In this document: positions 37,898 through 53,077 of the stretch, one piece after another
How the letters are laid out: each line of letters begins with the position of its first letter
How positions within the stretch are numbered: the stretch's first letter is position 1
Assembly: GCA_003116995.1 (NCBI GenBank)
Contig: BDSL01000159.1
Span: forward strand, 1-64,000
Reading direction: 5' to 3'
DNA length: 64,000 nucleotides
Source: Yamagishiella unicocca
Taxonomy: Eukaryota > Chlorophyta > Chlorophyceae > Chlamydomonadales > Volvocaceae
The notes under the pieces: generated by a model
What the model saw: only the letters and a program-made list of their open reading frames with translations
What the model was told of the DNA's origin: nothing
Databases searched by the model: none
Program-made: the position numbers and the translations under genes

Positions 37898-39419
37898 CTG
37901 TGCGCAAAAAAGTGAAGCGGAAGCAAGGGCTGCTGGTGTGAGGGGTCAAAGTTATAGCCACCACGCGATGCACTCAGGAGGGTTTGACGTACAGGTGATG
38001 GCGAGCGCAGCAGATAATTGATGCGTAGTATGCGCAGACAGCGCAAGCCACAATGCACAACCTGTTCGACTGCGGAGGACGTTGGGTATGGGGCCTAGGC
38101 CGGAAGCCGTTGGTATAAGGAATCCGTGGGAAATCCTTTATTAATATGGCCAATGCGGTATCTATATTGATCATGGGTCTGGAAATTTGTCCGCAGAGCC
38201 GCCTGGCGCGCATCCGCTACGCACCATCGCGTCCAACCGTAGCTCCCACACGAAAGGTGAGCGTAGCCTGAGCGGTGGCCGTGGCCGCGGCCGAGCATAT
38301 TCCAAGCAGAGCAACGATAAGAACGGAGGTATTGAACTTTATCATAGCTCAGCGGTGCAATCTCTGACCGCGGACTGCTGCAAAGCCCGCAAGTCTAAAC
38401 TCAGCAAACCAGGTTTCTTTCGTGTGACCTCCGCTTGGGGTCCGAGGCAATCAGTTCAGCCTGTCATCCTCTTGTGTTAACTTCACTACTGTCCTACCCT
38501 CACTTAAAACGCATGGTCAGTACGTAAGAGGGTCGTGCGATTACGGACGCGTGGCGAGGTATCCAGAACTTCAACGGCACGAGTGACGCGCCGTTCAACC
38601 CTGTAATTTATTGTGTGGGTTCCTCAGCGCCTAAGCCTTGAATACCTATCAGAAGTAAACGCGTCTGCCCATTTCTTGGGCTAAGAGCCACCGGCACGGA
38701 TATGCGCTCTTGAGCACATGAAACTCAGGTTCTGGAGCCAGATTGTAATGCAGCAATCTTTTGATCATCGGCATACCTGGCAGTCATGGTTTCAATCACT
38801 ATCTCGCGACCCATATTTTCACAGCATTGGATTTCCATGGGGTGTGTCAGTTAGCCTTGGCCCAGCCTTTCGAGCTAGGAATTGTCTTATCGAGCTGCAC
38901 GCTCGCCAGTTAGATTTTATCTACATAGGAAAGTCAATCCACTACCTACAGCCAGGCTTGAGTAACTTCTTCGTAGCGACGCTTTGTAGCTAGTCCACGG
39001 CCTTGAGGCCTACACCTCAACGCTTTGCGTCGTTTTGATGTATGCTAAACTATGCTGTCCGATGTGGATAGGCAGCCAATCGCGGAGTTCTAAGTCCGTC
39101 GCTGGTGCAACATGACAGCGGGCAGCGAGCACGCAGGTGCAATGCTATGGATGGTTTTCCGTAATTGAGAAATGTAGAGGAAATGCCATGGACAACCCTG
39201 CGCCACCGACAACCCTCGTACACGCTGCACTAGTCGCGTGCCGCCCGTGGTCTTCTGGGTATCCAATGGCTCTGCCAATGAATGATACCAATTTAAAAAT
39301 TGGCATCGAGTAACCGCGCAGCACCCTTTCGCCTTCCCCTCCCAAGTACTCACTCCCATGGGCTCGCACACCGCTTACCCTTTCGTTGCTATCACTTGCC
39401 CGCACCATCGAACCCCCAG
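37898..39419. other. Intergenic stretch upstream of cyclase copy 2 and the next gene
   Basis: Should contain the promoter, and if it exists the first exon, of cyclase copy 2, plus the 5' part of the gene at 39420. I see no signal-peptide-like open frame joined to a fitting donor. The part near 38.5-39.0 kb is less GC-rich and has no recognisable content. Confidence 0.5.
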
Positions 39420-42389
39420 GCCTCCACAAAAGATGGCTGGAGCGTAAGCTGGAGATCGAGGTGGGCAAGGTGCAGGCGAAGCTCCTGTCCAAAGGCTTGT
39501 CCGTGCCGGTGCCAGATGCGGAGACGCTGGAGACCGGTGCGCGCCTGGCACACTCCCATCTGCCCAAGCTGTACGTGGAACTGTACGGCCGCAATCCCAA
39601 TGGAACGCTCAAAATTCCCACGGACCAACACGACACGGGGCCGCCCGCGCCGGCGACGCTGGTCCAGAAGCTCGATCGCCTTCTCAACCCCGCCCTCCTG
39701 ACGCCCATTCCGGATGACGTCGCCGCCGCACACGGACTCCCCCTGTCGTGTTGCGACATCGGAGCGGACGCGAGCTATGGAAGCTACGCGGACGGCCGGT
39801 GCGGCGGCTCACCATCGTTCCCTCCCGGGCGCCCGGCGATGCACCTGCCGCTGCACCAGTTGACAGCGCCAGGCAAGCAGGGGACCGGGGCAAGCGGGGC
39901 CGGAGCTGGGGGCGGGCTGTCCGTTATGCCATCGCAGCGGCAGGTCGCTGCGGAGAACAGCGGCACCAGCGTGGCTCAGCGGACGTCGCGCAGCCCTCCG
40001 CCGCAGCTGCACTGGCGGCCGGACCTGCAGGGCGCGGACGCGAGGATCGACGATGCGATGGCGGAGGTGCAGCGCGTGGCTATGCAGGTGCGGCCAGGCT
40101 GGCTGTGGCGTGTGGCGGTGATCCGTCCTGAGGGACGCAGCCGGCGGCGTCGCTCGCGCGGCGCCGCCGACACGTCCGTGCTTTCCGACACTGCGGTTCT
40201 GGGACACATACCAGCTCAGGTCTTGCACCTGTCGGGCGTGGCCCGTCTTGATGGCTGCGCGTCGGGAACGCGGTATCGCTCTGGGACTTCAGCTCGGGGA
40301 TGCTGGGTTCTCAAGGAGAGACAGGAGCTGTCACGCGCAGGATAGAGCACTCTTAAGGGCGCCTTAGTTCCTTATAAACCCTCAAAGACTAAATCCAGCC
40401 CTCGACCTTCAATCGCTGGGAGCGGCGCCCCGTGGGAGAATCGCTCGTGCTAGCACGTCTCGGTATGCAGTCCTTCTCACGGCCCTGGCTCGAACCCCTG
40501 TGCGAGGAGCTCGATCCACCAGTCCGCAGCCCATCACGGTGGACGCGATGCCTTCACCTCCCGCGCAGGCTAACGAGATGAGCCCCCGGGAGCGGGTGCT
40601 GTACCTCGCCAAGCAGGCCAACCCCAACTTCACGCTGCCGCTCCCCCGCAACGCCTATCTCGTCGGCATGGCTACAGAGCCGAGCCGCAGCCGACGGGAC
40701 ATGTTGCGGAGGAGCAGCAGCAGGCGCGTCACCAGCTTCATCGCGGATCCAACACGGCAGCAGCACGGCAGCCTGCAGGTGCGTGGTGGTGGCTGGGTGG
40801 GTGGGTGGGTGGGCGAACTGCATCTGGGCGAGCGGGCGGCATGGCTTTAACGAACCCGACGTCGCACGGCAGGCGTCGAGTACGCTCAACCCAGGTGTGT
40901 GGCATTCCAGAGGAGGCGAGCCGGCATGGTGCGGTGTGAAGAGATTGCTGGACGGGTTGAGACGCATCGTCTCCGGCCAAAACGCGAAGCGCGCAAACGA
41001 AAGGTCAAGAGGTTGCTGCCAGGAGCTCGGATGGACATCACACTAGCGCCAGTTGGCGGGCTGTTCCGCCCCTGGTTCCTCACGCCGCATGCACCTTGTT
41101 AAAAGGAGAACACGTACCCCGTGTGTCGTACCACGTGTGGCGTACCACGTGTGTTGCGTCTGCAGGGCAGCCCGTCCCGAAGGTCGTACATCAATGGGGA
41201 TGGGCGCAGGAGCAGGGCCAGCGGTGCGGTCTCTGCGAGCTCCCAAGCCGCCAGCGGCGGCGGCGCCCCGGCGGATGGAGCCCTGCCTCCCCTCGGGTCC
41301 CGGTCGCGGTCCGTCGGCCGGAGCAGCAGCAGCAGCCCCGACCCTGTCGCTCTGGAGTCGGCAGACTCGACCAAAATAGCTTGGGATCTAAAGGCCGATG
41401 CGGAGCCGGAGAGCCTGCCGCCGCTTAGCCCCTCCGCCTCCCTGGGTCGACAGCCGAGTGGTGAAAGGGGGGCGCAGGAGCGGGACTCCTCCGGCACACC
41501 GCTGCCACGGCTCCCTGCGGTGCAGCACCAGGGCGGCGCAATGCAGGCCAAGCCGGACACTATGGTGAGCGGTGCCGGGGAGGTTGAGCTGGTGCGTGTC
41601 ATTGCACAAAGGGGGCGTGTACGGTAGTTGGTGAGGTTACCGCATGCGTGGTGCTGGACCATACCGGTACGGGACGGCGTGCTGGAGGGGCAGGGGTATC
41701 GTGGCACGCAATAATAAGGCAGTGCAGACTACCCGTAGACGCGCACGCAGGTTCATGGGGGCGCAGAAATGCATTTGAGGGCTTTCGCGACCCAGTGTTT
41801 AGCGCGCTTTTACCTCATTGTTTTTTCCTCTCGTCGCCATGCACAGATTGGCCTGTGGGGGGCAGCAGCGATGGCCCATGCGGCCGACTTGGACGCAGCT
41901 GCCGCAGCACAGGCGGAAGTGGAGGCCGCCGCTATAGCGGAGGAGGAGGCGGCGGCAGCAGCTGCTTTTGCTCAAGAGCAGGCGGCGGCGGAGGCGGCGG
42001 TGATAGAGGAGCGAGCGGCAGCGAGGGCGGCAGCAAAGGTGGCGCAGGTGGAGGCAAAGGCAGCAGCAGAGGCGGAGACTGCTGCAGCAGCTCGGGAAGC
42101 GATGGAGGCTGCGGCGGAGGCGGCACTGGAAGCAGCGGATCTGCCAGCGCAGGCCGCGGGGCCGAGCCAGGATGCTGCCGCGCTCCTACCCGGGGGGGAG
42201 GGCCAGGCGGTGGAGGAGGCAGCCCCCCGGGTCGGCAGTCCGATACAGGAGGTCCACCCGCGTCTGGAAAGGTCGACGAAGGCCGAATCCAAAACATCCG
42301 GGAAGGGCACTGTGAAGGTGGAGTTCCAGACGGCGCCTAACGCAGAAGCGCCTGGTGGAGCTAGTGGAGGGCCAAACTGGACACCTTGA
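39420..42389 (+). CDS. Unrecognised protein with an Ala/Glu-rich coiled coil, 5' end unresolved
   Basis: Four phase-compatible exons: about 39420-40087, 40530-40778, 41166-41564, 41847-42389, ending in a stop. The first begins after an acceptor-like CCCAG and reads LHKRWLERKLEIEVGKVQ, LLSKGLSVPVPD, then a Pro/Gly-rich stretch; an upstream exon is likely. The second carries MSPRERVLYLAKQANPNF and a basic run SRSRRDMLRRSSSRR. The third is Ser/Pro/Gly-rich and disordered. The last is dominated by Ala, Glu and Gln with few helix breakers over about 120 residues, so a long helix or coiled coil is likely. I do not recognise the family. Coding is supported by four consecutive GT-AG introns that all keep phase 0. 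TGTAA polyadenylation-like motifs occur at 42507 and 42522. Confidence 0.7.
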
Positions 42390-43438
42390 CATGCGGGTCG
42401 CAGATGTTAGAATATGGTTGTCTACTATGTAACTAAATAGGGACCGTGTTAGAACGCAGGAGACAGCTTTCGGGTACTAGGCATATTGCCGGGTTCGTGT
42501 GCGCCTCCTGTAAGGCCGATTAGTGTAAATATCTTCTAGAGTCCACATTTGCAGTTCGATGGCATTTGGTGAAGGTGCCAGGCCGGGACTGCAAAACGGT
42601 CAAGAACGTGTTTTCCACCCCTTCTGACACGGCCATGGCCGATTTCAGGTCCTCCTTGAAGATTGCCGCTGCCCCCAAAAACCTCATAGCTGGTTGTAAA
42701 AATCTCTTGGAGTACACAATGGCATTTATTTGGTAAAGGTGCCAGGCCGGTACTGCAAAATGGTCAAAAACTCTTCCCGCCTTTTCGGTACAGCCATGGC
42801 CGATTTGAGGTCCTCGTGCAGATTAATGCGGCCCAGTACACTCTCGCGGATGGTGATAAACGCCTTATGGAGTCGACAATGATCGGTTTATGGCAATTGG
42901 CAAAGGTATCCTTCCCGTGCACACAGTGCAATGCGTGTGGACACACATGTCAATTGCTGCATCTGGTGGTGACAGTGAAGGGGCTGGCCCACCCGAATCC
43001 ATGGGATTCGGCACATGACCGTCCTGGCTGAGCTCCGGCCAGCATCATAGCGCCCAGGACACCCTTCCATCACCCAAAACCAGTTTGCAAGGGAGGCCTG
43101 TGTACGCCGCCACTACACTGGTGGAAGGATCACAATGTGACCTCCCACGAGACGCGAAGTGCATCGGACTCAGACAATACGCCCTCACTGGCCTGGCGTT
43201 TATCCCACCGTCAAGTTGTTGATGAGCCTCACCTAACACCCCTGCCCCGTCTCTAACAGTGGATTGCTGCCAGCCATTTACCGACCACCGACCAGTCATT
43301 TACCGACCACCTGCTGACCCCAACGGTAATAACAGCTAAGCGTGCTGCGTCCTATGATACCCAACCCCCCGGAGGACCACACCTTCACCACTCAACGTCT
43401 CGCCCAGCCTCCACCAGCAGGCCTCCACCAAGAGCCAT
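42390..43438. other. Intergenic stretch with degenerate repeats
   Basis: Holds the 3' ends of two convergent genes and the degenerate tandem repeat listed next. Otherwise nothing recognisable. Confidence 0.6.
42533..42910. repeat. Degenerate tandem repeat, about 170 bp, 2-3 units
   Basis: Units start near 42533, 42706 and 42868. Shared blocks include GGTGCCAGGCCGG, ACTGCAAAA, GGTCAA, CAGCCATGGCCGATTT or CGGCCATGGCCGATTT, and GAGGTCCTC. The third unit is partial (GGAGTCGACAATG, GGCAATTGGCAAAGG). No open frame is conserved between units. Confidence 0.7.
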
Positions 43439-46400
43439 TCAGCCGTACGGCGGGCCTCCACTAGGAGCCCCGCCGTACCTTCCCCGCTTGCCGGGCTCTC
43501 CCTGCCCGTACCCGCCCTGCTCTCCGGACCGCTTCCCGGGCCCCATCACTTGCCCCGGCCCACCGTACCCGTGCGGGCCTCCACCGCCTCCACCGCCGTA
43601 CGGGCCGTCCCCGCCATACACGCCGCCCATCTGCGAGTATGGTGCGTTCCCACCGTACGGCCCCCCCTGCATGCCCTGCGGTGGGCCGTGGCCCATGCCG
43701 TGGCCCATGCCGTGGCCCATGCCGTGGCCCATGCCGTGCCCCATGCCTCCCCGACCCATGGGTCCGCCGCCCAGGTCCCCCGGGTGAAAGTGCGCTGCCA
43801 TGGCCATGCCCTCCTCCCCGGGCCCGCCGGCCCATCCCCCGCCGTCTCGGCGCCTGGACTGTCCCGGGGGCTGCAGGTAGGAACATTCGGGCGCAATGGG
43901 CACCGAAATGTCCCGTGGGTCGTTGACCTTTTGGAATACGAAGGCGACGAAGAGGGAGCTGGCCTGTGGGGCGCCGGGTTGGATCGGGGCCGGGGGAGGC
44001 GGGGGACGGGGCGGGGTGTCGTCACGGGCAGGGGTCATCTTCATCTTCAGATCTCGAGGGGCCGGGGCAGGAACAGACCCGAGCCCGGCCTGCCCTCCCC
44101 AGGGACCCACCTGCTCCAGGCTGCTGGGCGGCAACGGCGGCGGCCTCCCCGGCACACCGTCCAGATCCACGGATTTAAGGAAGAAGGGCTTGAAGCGCTT
44201 GAAGGGAGCGTCGATGTCGTCCTGCAGCGAGGGTGGGAAGAGAGAGCATGTTTGGGTGGTGCAGCACACGGCGGGTGCAAGGGTGGCGGCGTGGTGGTGT
44301 TTTGGAGGTAGCGTAGGTGCGGATGCGAGGTGCAGGGCGGGGGGTGGCATGAAGACCGGTTACACAACGTAGGTATAATAGCTGGCGCATTGCCTTCGGA
44401 CACACATGCTGGGCAGGGGGCAGCCAACGTTTGGACGTTCCGCGGCGCAACCCAACCCACATTCCCCTCAAACCCACTCGCAGTCCGTTTTAGGGTTTTA
44501 GAGGCGACCACACCTCACGACGCCCGAAGCCCCGCAGGGGTGCGACCTTTCTGCGCAAGCCCCCCTTCCCCAGCTGGCGCCCTGCCATAAACCACCTCCG
44601 AAACCTTCCAACTGCCGCCCCCAACCCTCCTTCCCACTGCCCTCCCCTCCCCATTTACCACCTCAATCGCCCCTCCGGGTCGCCGCTACTGGCCCCCGCG
44701 CACCTGCTCGAAGCACGACAACAGCACCGGGTCGTTGTAGTCCCTCACCGGCAACAGCCCCACCTCCGCCGCCATGTGCTCCAGGGTGGGCAGGTCCACC
44801 AGGTACTCCAGGGAGCCGTCCGTGGTGCCCTCCAGGGAGGACGTCACCGTGTCAGCTATGTCGCATATGTAGCCGGAGCCGAAGGGCGCGGGGTTGTCGC
44901 CGTCCTGCAGGGGCCGGAGGCCGGATGTAAGGGCTTCGGAGCTTTCAACGGAGGGTCTGGGGGAGGGGGTGCAAAGGGGCAGGGGATAGGAGTGTGGAGG
45001 GCTGCAAAGAGGGGAGACAGAGGCGATACCGAGGGAGCAATAAGCCGCTCGGAAGGTGTACTCGGCGGGGCGGGGAAACCGCTAGTGGAACAATATGGAA
45101 CGATATGGCGGGGAAGAGGGCCGGGCCGGGCTCGCCCCGGCAGGCCTGATGTTGCTCGCGGCGGGGTTGCCCCGCAGACGGTGTCACGCCAAGCGGGACA
45201 GCCCGCGTCCTGTGACCTGGCTCCACACTCGGAGGTGTCTCTGTGCAGTCGCGCAAGCCCGCACGCGCACCGCACCCAACCGCTCCTTCGCTGCCCCTCC
45301 CCACTTGCCCTCGCGGACCCCGTTTCCCTCATCCCCTTCGCCCCGTCCGTCAACCTAGTCATCACCAGAGATCCTTTCGCAGCCCGCCGCCGGCCGCACC
45401 TTCCACCTCCGCACCAGCCGCAGCATGGGTGTGCGCAGCTCGGGCTTTCCCGCCAGCAGCTCCTGAACCCGGTGGCCGCTGGGCATAGTGCCGAGGAAGT
45501 AGCCGCCTGGAGGAAGGGGGGGTTGGGGGTGGGACGCGTATTGGCCATACGGGATAAAGAACTGGATAGGCTAGGAGGGGGGACGGGGGCGCCGAAGGAA
45601 GCGGGGTTGTGGGCTGGAATGGAGCGGAGGTCTGCTCCTTATTAGGAGTGGGGAGTGTGTGTTTAGGAAGGGCGTTGGCCCAGGTGGCTTAGCGGCGCGG
45701 GAGCGAAGGGAAACCGAAAAGAGAGGACAGAGGGAGCGGGAGGGAGAGGAAGGGGGGCGGTGAGCGGCCCGGATGCGGTCGTGGATTTGCGCTGCTGCCT
45801 TGTTGTGCAGTGGAGATGAAAAAATGTGCGCGTGGGGTGAGGGCGGCGGAGCACTCGCACGCTACAACCGCATTGCAACCGCCTCACACGGTCGGTCGCA
45901 GCGCCAAGACACCCACCCTGCCGCAGGTTCGCCGATACGTTCTCCAGGAAGGTGCGCAGGCTCTGCTCCGCAACGAAAAAGTAGTGGAGTGCAAACATGC
46001 ACGTGACCACGCCGTACGATGCCGGTCCCGCAACGGTGTCCTCGTACATCCGCTCCCCCAGCCAGTTCACGGCCTCAAACTCGCAGCGTATCGGCGGACC
46101 TGCGTCCCCCAGGTGGGGGCGGAGGCGGGTCCACAGGAACCCCGTGGGTCGACACATACGGAAAGGAGGGGGGGGAGGGGAAGGGAGGGGGAGGGGAGCC
46201 GCACCAACCAACGTAGCCAGCCAGCCAGCCAGCCGGTATCTCCTTCCACTCACCCAACTGAACAAAAACCGCCACCCGTTTTCCTATGCTACCCACCTCG
46301 CCGCTTCTCCGCCAGCTCAATGTATCTCCGCCGCGCCTCCTTCACCTCCTCCTCTGAAATATCCAGACCCTTCACATACTTGATCTGGGGGCATCAGGGA

Positions 46401-47428
46401 GGGCCGGTAGGACGGGGGAAGGCCGGAATGGGTCCGAGTATGGTTGTTGAGTCGAGTCAGCGCCCAAGCCAGGCGCAGGCCTACCATCCAACCCTTGAGG
46501 GACAGCACCGCTGCGCGCTCGCATCCTCGCCTGACCACGGCGCGCCCGCTCCTCGTCCTCCTCCCCCTTGCCCTCCACTCCTATCCCCTTCCCTCTCCTC
46601 CCCTCCTCCACGTCTGTTTTTATACTGTTTTTTCTGGCATCCACGGGTCTTCTCGAAACCCTCCTCCATCACGCCAAGTCCTGCACCATGCACCCCAAAA
46701 CAGGCTCTCAAGACGTTACGCTAAACCGTTCGGGCTCCTTGTTGAGGTTCGTCTAAACATAGCAGCGGGGGGCGACACTCGACCTCCGGCTTTGTATACC
46801 TAGACCTATGGGTTTCCTTTCATACCCTCCTCTCCCCTCGTCACGCACTGCCTGTCCGCCGTCTGCAGCGTGACCAGCAGCGCTATGTAAGCAGCTGATG
46901 CGCCACATAAGGCCCACCTGCGCGTCCTTCCATTTTTGTAAGTCTCCGCCCCGGCCGCAGCACAGGTCCAGAAGTCGCTCCTGCTTGTGCGCGAAACTGA
47001 CGGAAAGAGGGAGGAGTGGGGCATGGTGGAGGGATCGGCAGTTCGGCAGACGAGGAGACGCCGAAGGAAGCGGTTTGGGAGTACTGCGATTGAAAAGTCG
47101 CCAAGGTCGGGGTAAGGGGCTGTGTGCTTAGGAAAGGAGCACCCACCGCAAGATAAGCTGGCGTTTCACGTGGTTGTGGAAGTGCTTGAGGCTCTGCGCC
47201 GGGCCCTCGCTGCGCTGTTTAAGGGCCTGTGCCGGGGAACCCACATCGGAGGGAGGACCTCGCGTGCGCAGGAGAGCTTAACGCAAATGAAGTGAACCAA
47301 ACCCTGACCGCCCCGCGCAGCACAGCACGGCCAGTCGCGCGCACCTCGCGGGTGGAGAGGTTAGTGACGTGGCTGTTATAATGCTGCCTTTGGATATCCC
47401 ATGCGCCTCCCTCTCCTCCGTCAGACAT
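43439..47428 (-). CDS. mRNA cap guanine-N7 methyltransferase
   Basis: Transfers a methyl group from S-adenosylmethionine to N7 of the cap guanine of nascent mRNA in the nucleus. Exons in transcript order: 47428-47345, 47226-47147, 46996-46918, 46384-46297, 46099-45917, 45506-45400, 44904-44704, 44221-44111, 43963-43439. Phases agree and the product is 485 aa. Seen: MSDGGEGGAWDIQRQHYNSH start; SLKHFHNHVKRQLI preceding the SAM site; motif I LLDLCCGRGGDLQKW; motif II GLDISEEEVKEARRRY; MFALHYFF, where the family usually has Gln at the position of this Met; GGYFLGTMPSGHRV; and a C-terminal lobe with EHMAAEVGLLPV. The order fits the RNMT/Abd1 family. The last exon adds a Gly-rich tail with five GHGM units and RG/RY-rich sequence, about 130 residues, not typical of the family. 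Transcribed divergently from the gene at 47767. Confidence 0.92.
43690..43755 (-). repeat. In-frame 12-bp repeat coding GHGM
   Basis: Five consecutive 12-base units (CATGGGCCACGG on the coding strand) in the last exon of the cap methyltransferase, coding repeated Met-Gly-His-Gly. Confidence 0.93.
44488..44501 (+). other. Telomere-like motif TTTTAGGGTTTTAG in an intron
   Basis: Nearly two units of the Chlamydomonas-type telomere repeat (TTTTAGGG), in the cap methyltransferase intron between 44704 and 44221. The same 14 bases recur at 62658-62671, also preceded by CG. On the other strand it contains a plant-type telo-box core (AAACCCTAA). Confidence 0.75.
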
Positions 47429-47766
47429 TTGTTGACGGTCAGTAAACGAGCATTTAGGTATACCGAGTCGATAGGGTCATGGAAAGCAATCCTTCAGCAG
47501 GCCAAGCATGTGTATATGAAGCTTCACTTGTAACAAGTATGGCAGCGAGTTAGATGCTTTGACAGGGCTTTGGCTCGCACAACTGTACGACGCACCAAGT
47601 GCCCGAGCACGTCCTAGCATGCTCCATTACAAGACTCTGCGGCTTTTCCTAACTTTCAACGAATACTGGGGCCCAAGCCCCCACGGTTCCACTCCCGTCC
47701 GATACCTAGTTTACTGCAACCAATTGCGTTAAAAGCCAGATAAGCCGTCATAGTAACTTAGGGACT
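47429..47766. promoter_or_regulatory. Shared divergent promoter region
   Basis: The 338 bases separate the start codons of the cap methyltransferase (-) and the small membrane protein (+), so both promoters and 5' UTRs must overlap or abut here. I see no clear TATA box. Confidence 0.6.
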
Positions 47767-48192
47767 ATGGCCGGCTCGGCGCGTAACATGCAGGGACTGG
47801 TGCGCCGGGCTTTGGCCGGGGCTGAGGCCATCAGCAAGGCTGGTGCTGGGCGAGGCTTTGCTTCGGAGGCGAAGACTTTCACCTCAGATGGCCGCTACAT
47901 GCCAGGCATTTTCAGCAAGGCAAAGCCCATTGACAGGTCGTATGAGTGGGTCGCCAAGAACCCGTATATCGAGGCCTGGTACTACCGCCGTGACCATTTG
48001 GAGAAGGAGTTTGTCTGGAATTTCCGCAACACCGTCGAGGCAGTCTGGTTCCTTGGCAGCTTCTCTCTGGGCTTCTATTACCTGTCCGTGTTCTGCATGC
48101 GGCAGGCCGACCGCCGCAGCGGCTACCCGCGCCGGACCATTCTTGGCGACGAGCCCGGCACAGTGCTTCCGGACGAGCGCGAGTTCTACTGA
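47767..48192 (+). CDS. Small single-pass, probably mitochondrial membrane protein
   Basis: Intronless frame of 141 aa from ATG to TGA. The N-terminus (MAGSARNMQGLVRRALAGAE and on to RGFASEAK) is basic, Ala/Ser-rich and lacks acidic residues early, typical of a mitochondrial presequence, with a possible cleavage site near GRGFAS. A conserved-looking core (PYIEAWYYRRDHLEKEF) precedes one membrane helix (AVWFLGSFSLGFYYLSVF) and a hydrophilic C-terminus (GYPRRTILGDEPGTVLPDER). The layout resembles small accessory subunits of respiratory complex I, for instance the NDUFB8/ASHI type, but this is inference from architecture only. A TGTAA motif lies at about 48626. Coding is supported by composition, the targeting peptide and the membrane helix. 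Confidence 0.8.
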   Translation: MAGSARNMQGLVRRALAGAEAISKAGAGRGFASEAKTFTSDGRYMPGIFSKAKPIDRSYEWVAKNPYIEAWYYRRDHLEKEFVWNFRNTVEAVWFLGSFSLGFYYLSVFCMRQADRRSGYPRRTILGDEPGTVLPDEREFY

Positions 48193-49792
48193 GGGCCCGA
48201 GGGGCTTAGCTGGCGGCCGTTGTGAGGGGCGGAGCTGGCGAGGAGGCGTGGAAGCGGCAGCCCGTCGGGCGCACGTGTTTGGAGCGCGAAGTTGTGCCAT
48301 GCTGCAGTGCACGGATTCCGTGACATCTTAGGGTGATGACATGGCGGTATCGAGGTCTCGGTGGATGCTCAGTGCACGATGTGGGCTGCTTGGGCCCCGA
48401 AGCTTATCCTTTTGGGTGGTGGTGCTGGTGCACTTGATGGGCCGGGGTCTCCCGGAATTACTTCAGGAGTCATGGTTCAGACTGAAAGACGAGGCTCTAC
48501 AGGTGTAGTGGCCTTGAAGCGAGCGACAGTTAGCGGTTGAAACTCTGGGGGACGCAAAAGAATAGGGAGAAACCGACGGTTGGAAGCGGTGGATTGGTCC
48601 GTTGAGTTTGACGGGCACTATGGACCTGTAAGGTCATGCATACCTACTGTCTACAGTCCAACGTGCCAAGTGCCTGAGACCCCCGCGTGTTGCTTCGCCA
48701 TGCGTACCAACCTTGCAACGTTGCCACGTCACAGCGTATTGCCAAGAGCTGGGGGACTTTTTCATTCCTTGCAGTCTCCCTCCCTAAATCCTGCGCTCAC
48801 AAGATTTCGCGATAGCTATACGGATTCAGCGAACACCTTGCCAATCTCCTTCACTTAAAAGGACCCACGAGCTTCAACCTCGGGATACCCGCGGCTAGCA
48901 CCCACCTCTCGGCAGCACACCATGCGTCCCTTCCCCATCCGTCGCTCTTAGCTGTGTCCGCTCGAAAGGAAGCATACCGCATCAACCTGCATTGAGCGCC
49001 ATCCTCAACACTTTTCAGACGCATAATAACGCCTCCATCGCCGCGAAGTCCCACTGTGCTGGTGCCAGGACGCGGCGGCGCTGATGCCACAGCTAAGTAT
49101 GCCCGACTGCACGCAAGGCCAGCGCATGGCCTTGGCTTAAACCTCTAGGGACTCCGGAGTGGGGCAAGGCATGCTGCACGGTTACTACCACTTCTTCACG
49201 CTAGACGAATTCCGCCACAATCCGCTCATGAACTCTGTCGTGCAGCATGGACGCTGCGTCGTACAGCCATGTCTTATGCACGTGGCAGTCATTCGGGGGA
49301 CCCATCTTCAGGCGCCCATAGTTCTTTCTGAGAGGGACGGGTGCATTCCAATCAGCGCCGCCAGCGCGTGTGCCCAAACAGACCTACCTACCACGCAATA
49401 CAAGCACACAGTAGTCATGTGATAGTCATGTGATGCGTATGCACCTTGTCACAGCTCACAACCACTCGAAGCAAAAAATCCTTGGATGGAAAGGAGGACT
49501 CTGCTATGTAGTACGGGGGACAGGTCGAGGTGTAACGTTTTGGCGGGTTAGCAGTCAGCACATTATGGCTTTGCGGACCCCAGGCAGCGCCGTAATGCCC
49601 TAGCCAGAGCCCTCAGGCCTCAGCGCTGCCGAAACATGCCATGTTGGCGTTCAGCGCCCCACGCGGCCCCGGCAGGCCATCAGCGGCTGGTGCCGACCTC
49701 AGGCCATCGCGCTCCAACCTTCCGCAGCTGCAGCATCCCAAGCTCCAGTCTTAGAAAAGAATCGCGGCGCGCGCGAACGGGTTCGTGTTCCT
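48193..49792. other. Intergenic stretch between two convergent genes
   Basis: No frame with family similarity or splice support. It contains the 3' ends of the membrane-protein gene and of adenosine kinase. Confidence 0.6.

Positions 49793-53077
<3,285 letters not shown>

Noticed and set aside
39380..39425. tRNA-like sequence on the minus strand (GGTTCGATGGTGCGGGCAAG)
   Set aside because: No cloverleaf could be folded, and it overlaps the acceptor of the gene at 39420.
43550..44311. Plus-strand frame of 253 codons
   Set aside because: Antisense shadow of the last exons of the cap methyltransferase.
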